DNA from: an uncultured Aeromonadales bacterium
Lineage (GTDB): Bacteria > Pseudomonadota > Gammaproteobacteria > Enterobacterales > Succinivibrionaceae
NCBI GenBank assembly: GCA_902782145.1
Contig: CACZLZ010000039.1
Span: 1 to 41,092 of the forward strand
Length of the DNA stretch: 41,092 nt
Direction of reading: 5' to 3'
Shown here: in pieces, positions 17,374 through 26,742 of the stretch
How the letters are laid out: each line of letters begins with the position of its first letter
How positions within the stretch are numbered: the first letter of the stretch is position 1
The notes under the pieces: model-generated
Seen by the model: the letters and a program-made list of their open reading frames with translations, nothing else
What the model was told of the DNA's origin: nothing
Database searches by the model: none
Program-made: the position numbers and the translations under genes

Positions 17374-17667
17374 TACAGAAAACTCATCCTAATCTCATTT
17401 CTCCCGCTCCCAGTTTGACTTTCTTTCGCTGTACCTGTACGTTTTTTCTGTACTGTGACATCAGTCATTGATCGGATCTGATCGCTTCTGTTCGTTGTTT
17501 GTCTTGCATTTTGAACGGGTGACGCATTCTGATCTGACAGTGATGCTGAGCCATTGAGGCTGGCAGATAGTTTAAGCAAAGTTATTAAGATACCGCCGGT
17601 CAAAGTGACTGCCTGCAAGTTAAACGAGGGAAAAATACTCTTGTTTAACCGAGACAAGAGAAAATTT
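17374..17667. other. spacer between tRNA array and AAA gene
   Basis: About 290 bases with no gene. GC content falls progressively towards the downstream AT-rich gene, so the transfer boundary may lie here. I see no integrase, att-like tRNA duplicate, or clear terminator. Confidence 0.35.
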
Positions 17668-19545
17668 ATGAAACGTATTCCTGAAGCTGTTTCCAACTTT
17701 GAAGTGATCCGGCGCGATAACTATCTTTACATAGATAAGACCAGGTTTATTAATGAGTATGAAAAACTGTCCCCGGTGACGGTTGTTCTGCGGCCCAGGA
17801 GGTTTGGTAAAACTTTATTTACTGAAATTCTGCGATACTATTACGATCTTGCGCTTAAAGAAAAAGGTGGAGCCCTCCTTAAGGATACATGGATTGCAAG
17901 CAACCCGACGCCCTATAAAAACGGATACCGGGTGGTTAAATTGGATTTTTCCGGGATCCAAAGCAATCATGGAGCTGAATATGCCCTTGAAAAATTCAGA
18001 CTCAAAATTGTTGATGCCGTCATTGATTTTTTTGAACTTTATCCTGATCTTATTCACAGGAATTACAAGGGCAAGTCGGTTGATGAGCGGTTGCAGCATC
18101 TTTACAGGGAGTATTCAAATTCCCGGAAATACAGAACGGCGTCAGATGTTCTGGAGCAGTTTATCAGAGATCTGAGGTTCTACCTTAAAGATGGCTATAA
18201 TCTCTTCTTTATCATCGATGAGTATGACAATTTTACCAATGATATGTTGGCCTCAGATCCCGGTGTCTTCAGTGAAATTGCACGCAAGGACGGAGACTTT
18301 GGGGGCTTTTTCAATGTATTGCGGTTCTACTGTCAGAAAGGACTTGTGAGCAGGGTTTTTGTCACAGGTGTCCTTCCCGTCACTTTGGACACTGCTGTGT
18401 CTGGCTTTGTTTCTTCCAAAATCTCTTATGTAAAGGAACTTAATGCTCTTGCCGGGTTTACTGAAAAGGAACTTGCCGAAGTGATAGCGGCAACTGTTGA
18501 TCTGTCCTCAGGCACCTTCTCTGAGCAGGAACTGATCCGTGAGATGAAGAGACGGTATAACGGTTATCGCTTTGCCCCTGGCGTCTCTGAGTCTGTGTTC
18601 AATCCTTCCCTGTGCCTGAATTTTATTAATGGATTCAATAACCAGGATCAGAAGAGTATTCCTCCGTTCAGCGTAAGTTCATCCTGTGATGTCGATTATC
18701 TGAAACTTAACTCCTTTCTTGAACTGATTAATGACCAAGACCGCGACAGCATCGTAGATCATGTCCTGGGACAGGAACCGATCCCTGCAGCATTTGCCGG
18801 TTCCCTTAAACGATCTTTCCAGGATCAGAAGTTTAATTTTAACGAAGGTGCCACACTGCTATATCATTTGGGCTTTCTTACTTTTGCTTCATCTGAAGTC
18901 CTGAAGAATAAGAATCTTTCAAGTGAGTATCTGACCGTTCCCAATGAGTATTTCAGACTGCTTTTTACCAGGTATTACTATCTTCGGCACCACATCGGCT
19001 GGAATAATTTTGAGGGTCAGTACAATTTATCTCAAATGCAGGAGGCTAACAGCATTCTGCCTTTAAGAAAAATTCTGGAGTCGCTTGCCGGAGCCTTCAT
19101 TAAAACGGACAACACGAATGAGGGTGAAAGCCATATTGCCCTTGCTGTTTATACTGCGTTTTCACTGAATGCCGGACACATTTTTGAACTGACCCGTGAG
19201 TATTATGTAAGGCACAATGGCAGATTTCCTCTTGAAATGACTGAGGGCAGGGATGGTACCGGAATTATCTCTCTCAAAAAGGGGCGCGCTGATCTCGTGG
19301 CAATCAACCGGAAGTCCGGTCCTAGTTACCTTTTCGAGTTTAAATATCAGAGGGACACCAAATCCGGTAAGGAAACCAAGGAAAAGGCTGTCCAGAAACT
19401 CATGGATGAGGCTACGTCCCAGATCCGTTTCTATGTCACCGATGATCGGCTGAAACAGATTGCCGATCTTCATAAGTATGTGATCATGTATGTTTATGGG
19501 GAGTTTGTCATCAGAGAACTCCAGGATCTTTATTCTGCACAGTGA
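17668..19545 (+). CDS. AAA-ATPase-like / PD-(D/E)XK nuclease family protein
   Basis: A 625-residue protein of the AAA-ATPase_like plus PD-(D/E)XK (DUF1703) type common in gut anaerobes. The N-terminal region has FEVIRRDNYLYIDKTRFI, then a Walker A-like RPRRFGKTLF at about residue 46. A Walker B-like segment LFFIIDEYDNF follows at about 188. The C-terminal nuclease-like motif has Asp542 (KKGRADLVAI) and Glu557-x-Lys559 (YLFEFKYQ). I chose ATG at 17668 because it opens the conserved N-terminus and has AAGAG upstream; the longer frame begins in unconserved DNA. Base composition is clearly more AT-rich than the flanking core genes, and it interrupts the cpoB-tRNA-nadA synteny, both pointing to acquisition. 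The role is unknown; defence or mobile-element functions are possible but unproven. Confidence 0.85.
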   Translation: MKRIPEAVSNFEVIRRDNYLYIDKTRFINEYEKLSPVTVVLRPRRFGKTLFTEILRYYYDLALKEKGGALLKDTWIASNPTPYKNGYRVVKLDFSGIQSNHGAEYALEKFRLKIVDAVIDFFELYPDLIHRNYKGKSVDERLQHLYREYSNSRKYRTASDVLEQFIRDLRFYLKDGYNLFFIIDEYDNFTNDMLASDPGVFSEIARKDGDFGGFFNVLRFYCQKGLVSRVFVTGVLPVTLDTAVSGFVSSKISYVKELNALAGFTEKELAEVIAATVDLSSGTFSEQELIREMKRRYNGYRFAPGVSESVFNPSLCLNFINGFNNQDQKSIPPFSVSSSCDVDYLKLNSFLELINDQDRDSIVDHVLGQEPIPAAFAGSLKRSFQDQKFNFNEGATLLYHLGFLTFASSEVLKNKNLSSEYLTVPNEYFRLLFTRYYYLRHHIGWNNFEGQYNLSQMQEANSILPLRKILESLAGAFIKTDNTNEGESHIALAVYTAFSLNAGHIFELTREYYVRHNGRFPLEMTEGRDGTGIISLKKGRADLVAINRKSGPSYLFEFKYQRDTKSGKETKEKAVQKLMDEATSQIRFYVTDDRLKQIADLHKYVIMYVYGEFVIRELQDLYSAQ

Positions 19546-19935
19546 CCCTTTGCCGAACCCGTTATCCGTCTATCTCCTGCTTCGTCTCTGTGGTCACCTG
19601 TGCTCATCTGCTTTCTGGTGACCCTCTGCCATCTTTTACTGCCTGACTTACCATCTCATCCCGTTCTCTGCCGTTCCCCTATCTGGCAGGTGCCCCTTTA
19701 CCTGATTTTTGCTAAAATCCCCTCCGGTTCCGGGGCTGCCTCTGGCGGCTCTTTTTCCGGTGTTCCCCCGGTGATCCTGGCCCCCTCAGCATGCGGCGGG
19801 GAGGGGTTTTGCGGGGTGTTTTGGTTTGCTTGGATTTCCGTTCCGGACGTTGCGGTCCATGGGGAGCTCTTAACTTAAGAGACTCATCCCAGGGGGTGCG
19901 GCAGTGCCGGCGGAGATCAGATCAGGATTAATGTT
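19546..19935. other. gene-free region upstream of nadA
   Basis: 390 bases with no credible gene. It includes GC-rich segments around T-runs (near 19738-19756 and 19790-19822) that could fold, but no clear terminator or promoter emerges. Confidence 0.35.
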
Positions 19936-21006
19936 GTGGTGGACTTTGAGAAGATAATCCCCAGGGAATACACTTATCCCCGGGCGGCTGCCCAGCTGGC
20001 AGAGGGTGAGAAGGAGCAGTGCTTTGCCGAGGCGGCTGCCCTGCTGAAGGAGCACAATGCCGCGGTCATCGCCCATTACTACTGCAATGCGGATGTGCAG
20101 GAGCTGGCTGAGAAGACCGGCGGCTTCATCGGTGACTCCCTGGAAATGGCCAAGTGGGGCCGGAAGTCCCCCTTTGACACCCTGATCGTGTGCGGTGTCA
20201 GGTTCATGGGGGAGACCGCTAAGATCCTCAGTCCCGAAAAGAGGATCCTGATGCCGTCCCTCAGTGCTGAGTGCTCCCTGGATCTGGGGTGCCCCGGGGA
20301 GGAGTTTTCCCGGTTCTGCGATGAGAACCCTGACCGCACCGTGGTGGTCTATGCCAACACTTCAGCCGCCGTTAAGGCCCGGGCTGACTGGGTGGTCACC
20401 TCCTCCATCGCCCTGGAACTGGTGGAGTACCTCTCCTCCCGGGGGGAGAAGATCCTGTGGGCTCCGGATCGCCACCTTGGAGCATATATAGAACGTATGA
20501 CCGGCGCCGACATGCTGCGCTGGCAGGCCCACTGCGTGGTCCATGACGAGTTCAAGGCCCAGGCTCTGGAGAAGCTCCGGGCAGCCTATCCTGACGCCGC
20601 CGTCCTGGTGCACCCTGAATCCCCTGCCGCCGTGGTGGCCCAGGCGGATGTGGTGGGCTCCACTTCCCAGCTTATCCGCAGAGCTTCGTCCCTGCCACAG
20701 AAAACCCTTATTGTGGCCACGGATTCCGGCATCTTTTACCGTCTCCGCCAGGCATGCCCCGACAAGGAGATGATCATTGCCCCCACCGGGGGAGAGGGCG
20801 CCACCTGCAAAAGCTGTGCCCACTGTCCCTGGATGGCCATGAACGGGGTGAAGGAGATCCGCGCGGCCCTGACTGCATCCGACACCGCCTCCTACGAGAT
20901 CCAGGTGCCTGAGGATGTACGCCGGGGAGCACTGGTGTCCCTTAACCGGCTTCTGGAGTTCTCCGATGATCTGGCCTCCGGGAAGATCCCCCGCACCCGG
21001 AAGTGA
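19936..21006 (+). CDS. nadA: quinolinate synthase NadA
   Basis: A 356-residue 4Fe-4S enzyme condensing iminoaspartate and dihydroxyacetone phosphate to quinolinate in de novo NAD synthesis. Conserved features are [13 protein letters not shown] near the N-terminus, [58 protein letters not shown] and the C-terminal [13 protein letters not shown] with the Cys ligand region. The start is one of two adjacent GTG codons, with CAGGA about nine bases upstream; the nearby ATG at 19931 is out of frame. Its location after the cpoB-tRNA array matches E. coli. De novo NAD supply is of interest given the NAD-fold protein encoded downstream. Confidence 0.95.
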   Translation: MVDFEKIIPREYTYPRAAAQLAEGEKEQCFAEAAALLKEHNAAVIAHYYCNADVQELAEKTGGFIGDSLEMAKWGRKSPFDTLIVCGVRFMGETAKILSPEKRILMPSLSAECSLDLGCPGEEFSRFCDENPDRTVVVYANTSAAVKARADWVVTSSIALELVEYLSSRGEKILWAPDRHLGAYIERMTGADMLRWQAHCVVHDEFKAQALEKLRAAYPDAAVLVHPESPAAVVAQADVVGSTSQLIRRASSLPQKTLIVATDSGIFYRLRQACPDKEMIIAPTGGEGATCKSCAHCPWMAMNGVKEIRAALTASDTASYEIQVPEDVRRGALVSLNRLLEFSDDLASGKIPRTRK

Positions 21007-21186
21007 CCAGATCGTTTCCGGAGCCTCCGGAGCTGCCGATCCGGCGGCCAGCCCCAGGGGCTTGTGATCATGCCTTTTGTCCAGGCGGATCTTCAGGGAA
21101 ACCACCGGGGCAGATGCCAGCGCAGGTTCCCGGGATCCCCGGCGGTGCCCGGGAAAGCTGCTCAAAATCTGAGCAAACGAACCGTT

Positions 21187-21217
21187 CCCGGCTGAAAAAA
21201 CGGGCTTTTTTGAGGGC
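21187..21217 (+). terminator. weak terminator candidate after nadA
   Basis: CCCG and CGGG flank an A-rich loop and are followed by CTTTTTTG. The stem is only four pairs, so this is a modest candidate located between nadA and the ompA promoter. Confidence 0.35.
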
Positions 21218-21232
21218 GGACCCCCAAAATAC

Positions 21233-21260
21233 TTGATGTACTTAACAAATCGGCTATAAT
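21233..21260 (+). promoter_or_regulatory. strong promoter of the OmpA-family gene
   Basis: TTGATG at 21233-21238, a 16-base spacer and a perfect TATAAT at 21255-21260. The expected start near 21267 gives a 5' leader of about 57 bases. Confidence 0.75.
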
Positions 21261-21323
21261 AATCAATGTTTTTTGGAACTTTCAGTCGATCCTAAAGACA
21301 GTTTCGTTTACGGGAGAAAATTT

Positions 21324-22409
21324 ATGAAAAAGGCTTTGATTGCAGTTGCTGTTGCAGCTGTCTGCTCATCCAGTGCTGCTGTTGCCGGCACCGATGGTTT
21401 TTATGTTGGTCTCAAGGCTGGCATGGACATCTGGTCTGTGAGCACCGAGCATGACTACAAGAGCAGCTTCCCTGGCAGAGCACGTGCATATGATCGTGAT
21501 GGTAACTCCACCCATCAGCTGTACACCAACACTCTGGACAGACTGAACTTCACCGGCGGCCTCTTCGCTGGCTACAACTTCAACGACTATGTTGGCCTCG
21601 AGTTTGAGTATGACTACCTGGCTCCCATGGAGTACAAGCGTCATCATGAGGGCCTGAAGGTGTGGTCCAATGCCTTCGGTCTGTCTGCAAGGTTCATGTA
21701 TCCTCTGTTCTCTGATGACTTCGAGATCTTTGCCAAGGTTGGCGCTGCATGGCATCAGGATCAGGCTAACTACGCAAGACATCACAACGGCGTCAGCCCC
21801 ATCATCGGCGGCGGTCTGCAGTACTACTTCACTGACAATATCTTCGCCCGCGCTGAGTACGAGTGGCTCCACAACCTGGGCACCACCAGCGGCAGCATGG
21901 GTGTGAGACCTGATGCCCACCTGGTTACCCTGGGTCTCGGCTACAGCTTCGGCAGCCGTGACCAGGTGGTTCCTGTTGTTGCTCCTGCTCCTCAGAGAAG
22001 GACCATCAACGAGACCAGGACTCTCGGCTCTGACGTTCTCTTCGGCTTCGACAAGTTCGCTCTGACCCAGGCTGGCCGTGACACTCTGGACACCCTGGCA
22101 GACGAGATCAACGATCAGAACATCGAGGATCGCAAGGTTTCCGTTATTGGCCACACCGACCGTATCGGCAGCGCTGCCTACAATCAGAAGCTCTCTGAGA
22201 AGCGTGCCGGCGTTGTTGCTGACTACCTGTCCACCAAGGGTGTCACCCCTGACGTGGTTGAGGGCCGCGGCAAGACTGAGCCTGTCACCGGAAGCGAGTG
22301 CGACGGCCTGTCCCGTTCCAAGCTGATCCAGTGCCTTGCCCGTGACCGTCGCGTTGACGTTAACGTTCAGGGTGTGGTCACCGAGGAAGTCGAGGTTTCT
22401 GCTAACTAA
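21324..22409 (+). CDS. OmpA-family outer-membrane porin
   Basis: A 361-residue outer-membrane protein. The signal peptide is about 21 residues (MKKALIAVAVAAVCSSSAAVA). An N-terminal eight-strand beta-barrel (about 22-215) shows alternating aromatic strands such as FYVGLKAGMD, LFAGYNFNDYVGLEFEYDY and GLGYSFGSRD. A Pro/Val linker leads to the peptidoglycan-binding OmpA domain (about 235-350), with VLFGFDKFALTQAG and VIGHTDRIGSAAYN. The ATG at 21324 has GGGAG seven bases upstream; the longer frame would bury the signal peptide. Codon choice is that of a highly expressed gene, and it has its own strong promoter and terminator. It is a homologue of OmpA/OprF, but orthology to E. coli ompA is not asserted. 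Confidence 0.9.
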   Translation: MKKALIAVAVAAVCSSSAAVAGTDGFYVGLKAGMDIWSVSTEHDYKSSFPGRARAYDRDGNSTHQLYTNTLDRLNFTGGLFAGYNFNDYVGLEFEYDYLAPMEYKRHHEGLKVWSNAFGLSARFMYPLFSDDFEIFAKVGAAWHQDQANYARHHNGVSPIIGGGLQYYFTDNIFARAEYEWLHNLGTTSGSMGVRPDAHLVTLGLGYSFGSRDQVVPVVAPAPQRRTINETRTLGSDVLFGFDKFALTQAGRDTLDTLADEINDQNIEDRKVSVIGHTDRIGSAAYNQKLSEKRAGVVADYLSTKGVTPDVVEGRGKTEPVTGSECDGLSRSKLIQCLARDRRVDVNVQGVVTEEVEVSAN

Positions 22410-22444
22410 TTCCTTAGTTTAGGTATCCTCTAAAGATTGTTAAG

Positions 22445-22466
22445 CCCGGCTTTGTCCGGGTTTTTT
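22445..22466 (+). terminator. intrinsic terminator of the OmpA-family gene
   Basis: CCCGG and CCGGG pair around a short T-rich loop and are followed by six T residues. It lies 36 bases after the stop codon. Confidence 0.85.
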
Positions 22467-22790
22467 CTTGTCCGGAAATTGCACTCCCGGGGATCGGGCG
22501 CCTTGGATCATGCTCCGGGAGGTGCGGATCTTAAGTCCTAAACCGGCCCGGTGGCGTCCCCATGGACTGAGGCTGCAGGACGCCGGTTTCCCGATCTTAC
22601 GGGAAGAGGTGCCAGGGGCATTTCCCTTTTTGACTAACCGCCGCTGTTTGTGTAAAGTGATGGCAGTTGCGGATCACCGGCTGGATGACTAACCTTAGCG
22701 GCATCTGTCCAAGACAGCAGGGTGCAGGTTCATGATGAAGGCATAGGCATCCTTTCCGGAGACCCCACACAGCGATTTGCAGGAGTTAGC
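22467..22790. other. leader region of the small Ser/Arg-rich gene
   Basis: About 320 bases with no convincing additional gene. It includes the promoter at 22630-22658 and a leader of about 125 bases before the next start codon. Confidence 0.4.
22630..22658 (+). promoter_or_regulatory. candidate promoter of the Ser/Arg-rich gene
   Basis: TTGACT at 22630-22635, a 17-base spacer and TAAAGT at 22653-22658. Both hexamers fit sigma-70 well. Confidence 0.5.
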
Positions 22791-23024
22791 ATGGCCACAG
22801 GTATATTGCGCCAGATAGTCAATTATGTCATCCGTCTCCTGACCAGGAAGGCGGCCAATGAGATCATCAAGTCCGCCGGGGGCAGAACCACCAGACGGAG
22901 TTCAACCTCATCCCGGAGCCGATCCACCGGCTCCAGGAGCACCTCCCGCCAGACTTCGGGAACCAGGCGAAGTGCTGGCAACCGCAAGTCCCTAACCGGG
23001 GATGAGGGGGATGATCTGGAGTAA
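22791..23024 (+). CDS. small basic Ser/Arg-rich protein, 77 residues
   Basis: ATG at 22791 has an AGGAG ribosome-binding site five bases upstream. The first 28 residues form a basic amphipathic helix (MATGILRQIVNYVIRLLTRK and on). Residues 30-70 are dominated by Ser, Arg, Thr and Gly (RSSTSSRSRSTGSRSTSRQ), and the end is acidic (GDEGDDLE). I do not recognise the family. The composition suggests a disordered, nucleic-acid- or membrane-associating peptide, but nothing fixes the role. A plausible promoter precedes it. Confidence 0.55.
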   Translation: MATGILRQIVNYVIRLLTRKAANEIIKSAGGRTTRRSSTSSRSRSTGSRSTSRQTSGTRRSAGNRKSLTGDEGDDLE

Positions 23025-23336
23025 GGCTTTGCCTGCTGCCCGTCATACCGGATGAACCGGTGTGGCAGATCCAGTGCTGTCCCGTGATCTGGGACTGAGC
23101 CGGTATGGTGGGAGTGTGGCGGAGTCTCCACCTGCGGGGAGCCGGAACCTGATCTGCTCTTAAACCGGTGAAGGCTTCACTTCGGCTGGGCGTCCCCTTT
23201 GGTCCGGATCGCCTGTCAGCCAGCGGACTTGATCACTGAGATCTGAGTTCCAGGAACAGGACTTTCATTCTGGCTCTGGACCCTTGGGTGTTTATTTGCT
23301 GTGCCGCGCGGCTGTGCGGCAACTGGAGAAAAATGT
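23025..23336. other. gene-free spacer
   Basis: 312 bases between two small genes. CCGGATGAACCGG (23049-23061) is a short inverted repeat. No clear terminator or promoter is seen. Confidence 0.35.
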
Positions 23337-23801
23337 ATGTCTGATGATCCTGACTTCAGTTCTGATCTTGGATCTGATTATGAAGCCTACGAGAAAGACT
23401 GCAGCAAGATCAGGAAGCAAAACAAGAGTTATCTTGATCTTTTCGAGAAGGATATGATCAAGGCAAGACTTGCTTATTCAACCATTGAGAAGCATATGCG
23501 CAACATGCAACTCTTCCTGGACGACTTTCTTCTCCAGGAAGAGCCTCTCACTATGGTGGACGGACTTTACCATTTGGATCGTTTTTTTGATTTTTTTGCC
23601 CGCAAATGCACGTGGTCATCCCCAGGCACAGTTAAGACCACTGCCGCCAGCATCAAGAAGTTTTACAAGAGCATGCTGGATCATGGCCATGTTAATGCTG
23701 ACCAGTACGAAGAACTGTGCACCGAGATCAAAGAACGCAAGGAGGACTGGATGGAGGCCGCCATTCCTTATGATCAGGATGATGGCTTTGAGGACTGGTA
23801 G
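23337..23801 (+). CDS. stand-alone core-binding-domain-like protein
   Basis: A 154-residue soluble protein. ATG at 23337 has GGAGA upstream. Residues about 22-130 resemble the N-terminal SAM-like (core-binding) domain of tyrosine recombinases: helix KARLAYSTIEKHMRNMQLFL, then YHLDRFFDFFARK, SSPGTVKTTAASIKKFYKSM, and a final helix with DQYEELCTEIKERK. No catalytic domain (Arg...His-x-x-Arg...Tyr) follows; the frame ends with an acidic tail (DQDDGFEDW). Similar free-standing domains occur as uncharacterised proteins. It could be a DNA-binding accessory or a remnant, but the intact ends and ribosome-binding site favour a real gene. The assignment is by pattern and uncertain. Confidence 0.6.
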   Translation: MSDDPDFSSDLGSDYEAYEKDCSKIRKQNKSYLDLFEKDMIKARLAYSTIEKHMRNMQLFLDDFLLQEEPLTMVDGLYHLDRFFDFFARKCTWSSPGTVKTTAASIKKFYKSMLDHGHVNADQYEELCTEIKERKEDWMEAAIPYDQDDGFEDW

Positions 23802-24216
23802 GGCGGTTAGCTGCTCCTCCCTTTGCGGGGACTGGGCGCAGTTCTCCTTCGGATGCTGAGGCGTGCCTCACTGGTGCGGGCACTCTGCACTGTGGGCACT
23901 GATGCTGTTATGTGCTTTGCCGTTATTCAGCTGCGGTGCCTGGTGCAGAAGGCTCTGATCTTGCCCTCATGATCTAATTGGAGTTCTTTCTCCGCTCTCC
24001 TTGAGCACCTTCTACGGCTCATCCGGGGTCTCACATCCTCACCCTCAATGCTCCCCCTGTGATTTTCACCATTCCCTGTCTGCCTAACCTCTGATGTCCC
24101 GGGTTAATACGGACTTCTGGGCCGCTGACAGGCTGCGCGCCCTCTCAGTGCTGTCTCCCTCACCTTTCTGGCTCGGTTTGCTGTTCCTGGCAGCTGCCGC
24201 CCCGGATCCCGGGATC
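23802..24216. other. convergent gene-free region before gapA
   Basis: 415 bases with no credible gene. I see no terminator for the upstream plus-strand gene. The gapA terminator adjoins on the right. Confidence 0.35.
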
Positions 24217-24243
24217 AAAAAAGCCTGCCAGGTAATGGCAGGC
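24217..24243 (-). terminator. intrinsic terminator of gapA
   Basis: Read on the minus strand: an 8-bp perfect stem GCCTGCCA/TGGCAGGC with a 5-base loop followed by six T residues, 46 bases after the gapA stop. Confidence 0.9.
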
Positions 24244-24289
24244 TGTCTTAACAAAGGAGACCTAAAACTGGTTTAGGATCTGCTTACTC

Positions 24290-25378
<1,089 letters not shown>

Positions 25379-25439
25379 TTACCCTTTACCGCTGCGGCCC
25401 CGATAACCGCTGCCCCAGCGTGTTTCAAAAACTGACAGG

Positions 25440-25468
25440 ATTATATAAAAATACGGCCCTGCACTCAA
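25440..25468 (-). promoter_or_regulatory. strong gapA promoter
   Basis: On the minus strand: TTGAGT (25468-25463), a 17-base spacer, and a perfect TATAAT (25445-25440). This predicts a leader of about 100 bases. Confidence 0.75.
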
Positions 25469-25743
25469 GACGGGGCCGGAAAAATTGTCTTGTGCCATGA
25501 CCCGTTCCGGGGATCCCTGATCCCGAAAAATCCTCCTTCTGTGCCTCACGTTCCGATGCACGGGATCCAACCCCGGGATTGCTTCAATCCGCCTCCCGAA
25601 GACCCTCCCGGAGACGCTCCCATCCCCTCCTGGTACGGTCCCTTCTCCCCCTTCCAAGCCGGTACGCTTTAAGTTCAAGACAGCGGGCCTTATGGTGTGC
25701 TGGCTTATCGGATTGGCCTGATCGGAACGGATTAGATCGCAAC

Positions 25744-25768
25744 GGATCGGATCGGATCGGATCGGATC
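25744..25768 (+). repeat. pentanucleotide microsatellite (GGATC)5
   Basis: Five uninterrupted GGATC units. They lie immediately before the TTCAT array and use the same word that is frequent throughout the window's intergenic DNA. Confidence 0.9.
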
Positions 25769-25770
25769 AG

Positions 25771-25830
25771 TTCATTTCATTTCATTTCATTTCATTTCAT
25801 TTCATTTCATTTCATTTCATTTCATTTCAT
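25771..25830 (+). repeat. pentanucleotide microsatellite (TTCAT)12
   Basis: Twelve perfect TTCAT units (60 bases), followed by a broken unit. Perfect identity implies active slippage. The period is not a multiple of three. The array sits about 300 bases upstream of the gapA promoter and about 910 bases before malQ, so a link to phase-variable expression is only possible. Confidence 0.97.
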
Positions 25831-26742
25831 TTCGGATAACAGGATCCTCTGATGCACCCTCCCGGTCGCCCCGCCGGGATATGAGGTGAGGAAAGGGCGG
25901 GGATGCCGGAGGGTATGAAAGGTCAGGTGTCAGGGATGCCGTGCCGGGCGAGAGGAAGGGCAGGGATGCCGGGGAATGCCGAGCTCAGGGAGGATGGGAA
26001 GGCAGGACATGGTGCGGTTGTGAGGTCAGGCCAGGAAAGTAAAGATGGGAATATGCGCCTTGGCCGCTGGCCGTCCGGCGAACTGCCCCTGGGCCATGTG
26101 GCTGGTGTCAGTCAGGGTGTATGCGCCTGGTGCCGGTCCGGTGGCGGCCGGCATACCTCAAGCAGTTCTCCAGAGCCTTGTGGGAAGTGTCCCGGAGACG
26201 AGCAGGGGCAGGGGCTGATTTTCGTTCATTTGGCCGCCGTTTCGCCGGTTTTCCGTCCAGACGGCACTCTGGGCAGTCGCTTTTGTCAGGATTTGCGGGT
26301 ATCCTCACACCCGGGAAATCCGGTGCGTCTGCAGGGTGGTTTTCAGGGAGTCTTCCGGCAGTCTTCCGGGAGCTTTCATCCGGGCTCCGCCCGATCGTCC
26401 GGCGGCACCTGGTGCCTTCCGACCGGCGGGATCGGCTCCTGGCATCCGGCGGCCTCAGAAGTCTTCTTTCAGGCGGGTCTGGAGCCCTCTGTCAGGCGGG
26501 AACTTAGGCGGTCATTCAGGGCGCCCGATCCCCTCAGTCAGACGGGATTTGGCACCTTCACTCCGGGGCGTCCCGGCTCCCGGACCCGGGGCAGAAATTT
26601 TTTTCAATTTTTGCCTCAGGTCAAATTTACAGCAATACATATAGTGTGTTTGTCAGAAGCCTCACACATTTTAGACGGGTGTTTTGCGAAAATCTGCCTG
26701 TATGTTTTTTGATTTGCGTTTTAAGGAACGTTGGTAAAACTT

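Larger units (their letters stand above)
25469..26742. other. 1.27-kb non-coding region, gapA to malQ
   Basis: A divergent intergenic region with no credible gene; the long open frames here have unnatural composition. It contains two adjacent pentanucleotide microsatellites (25744-25830), local G-rich and purine-rich stretches (25880-26050), short imperfect repeats such as TCTTCCGG around 26350-26370, and an AT-rich stretch (26595-26742) that should hold the malQ promoter. I could not fix its hexamers. Confidence 0.5.

Noticed and set aside
25771-25830. TTCAT array considered as a CRISPR or a coding FISFH repeat
   Set aside because: No spacers, so not a CRISPR. All frames are open only because the unit lacks stops, and the surrounding frame has no protein character.
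25903-26712. 269-codon plus-strand frame in the gapA-malQ gap
   Set aside because: Gly/Ser/Arg/Pro-rich random composition, overlaps other open frames, has no good ribosome-binding site and ends in the AT-rich malQ leader.
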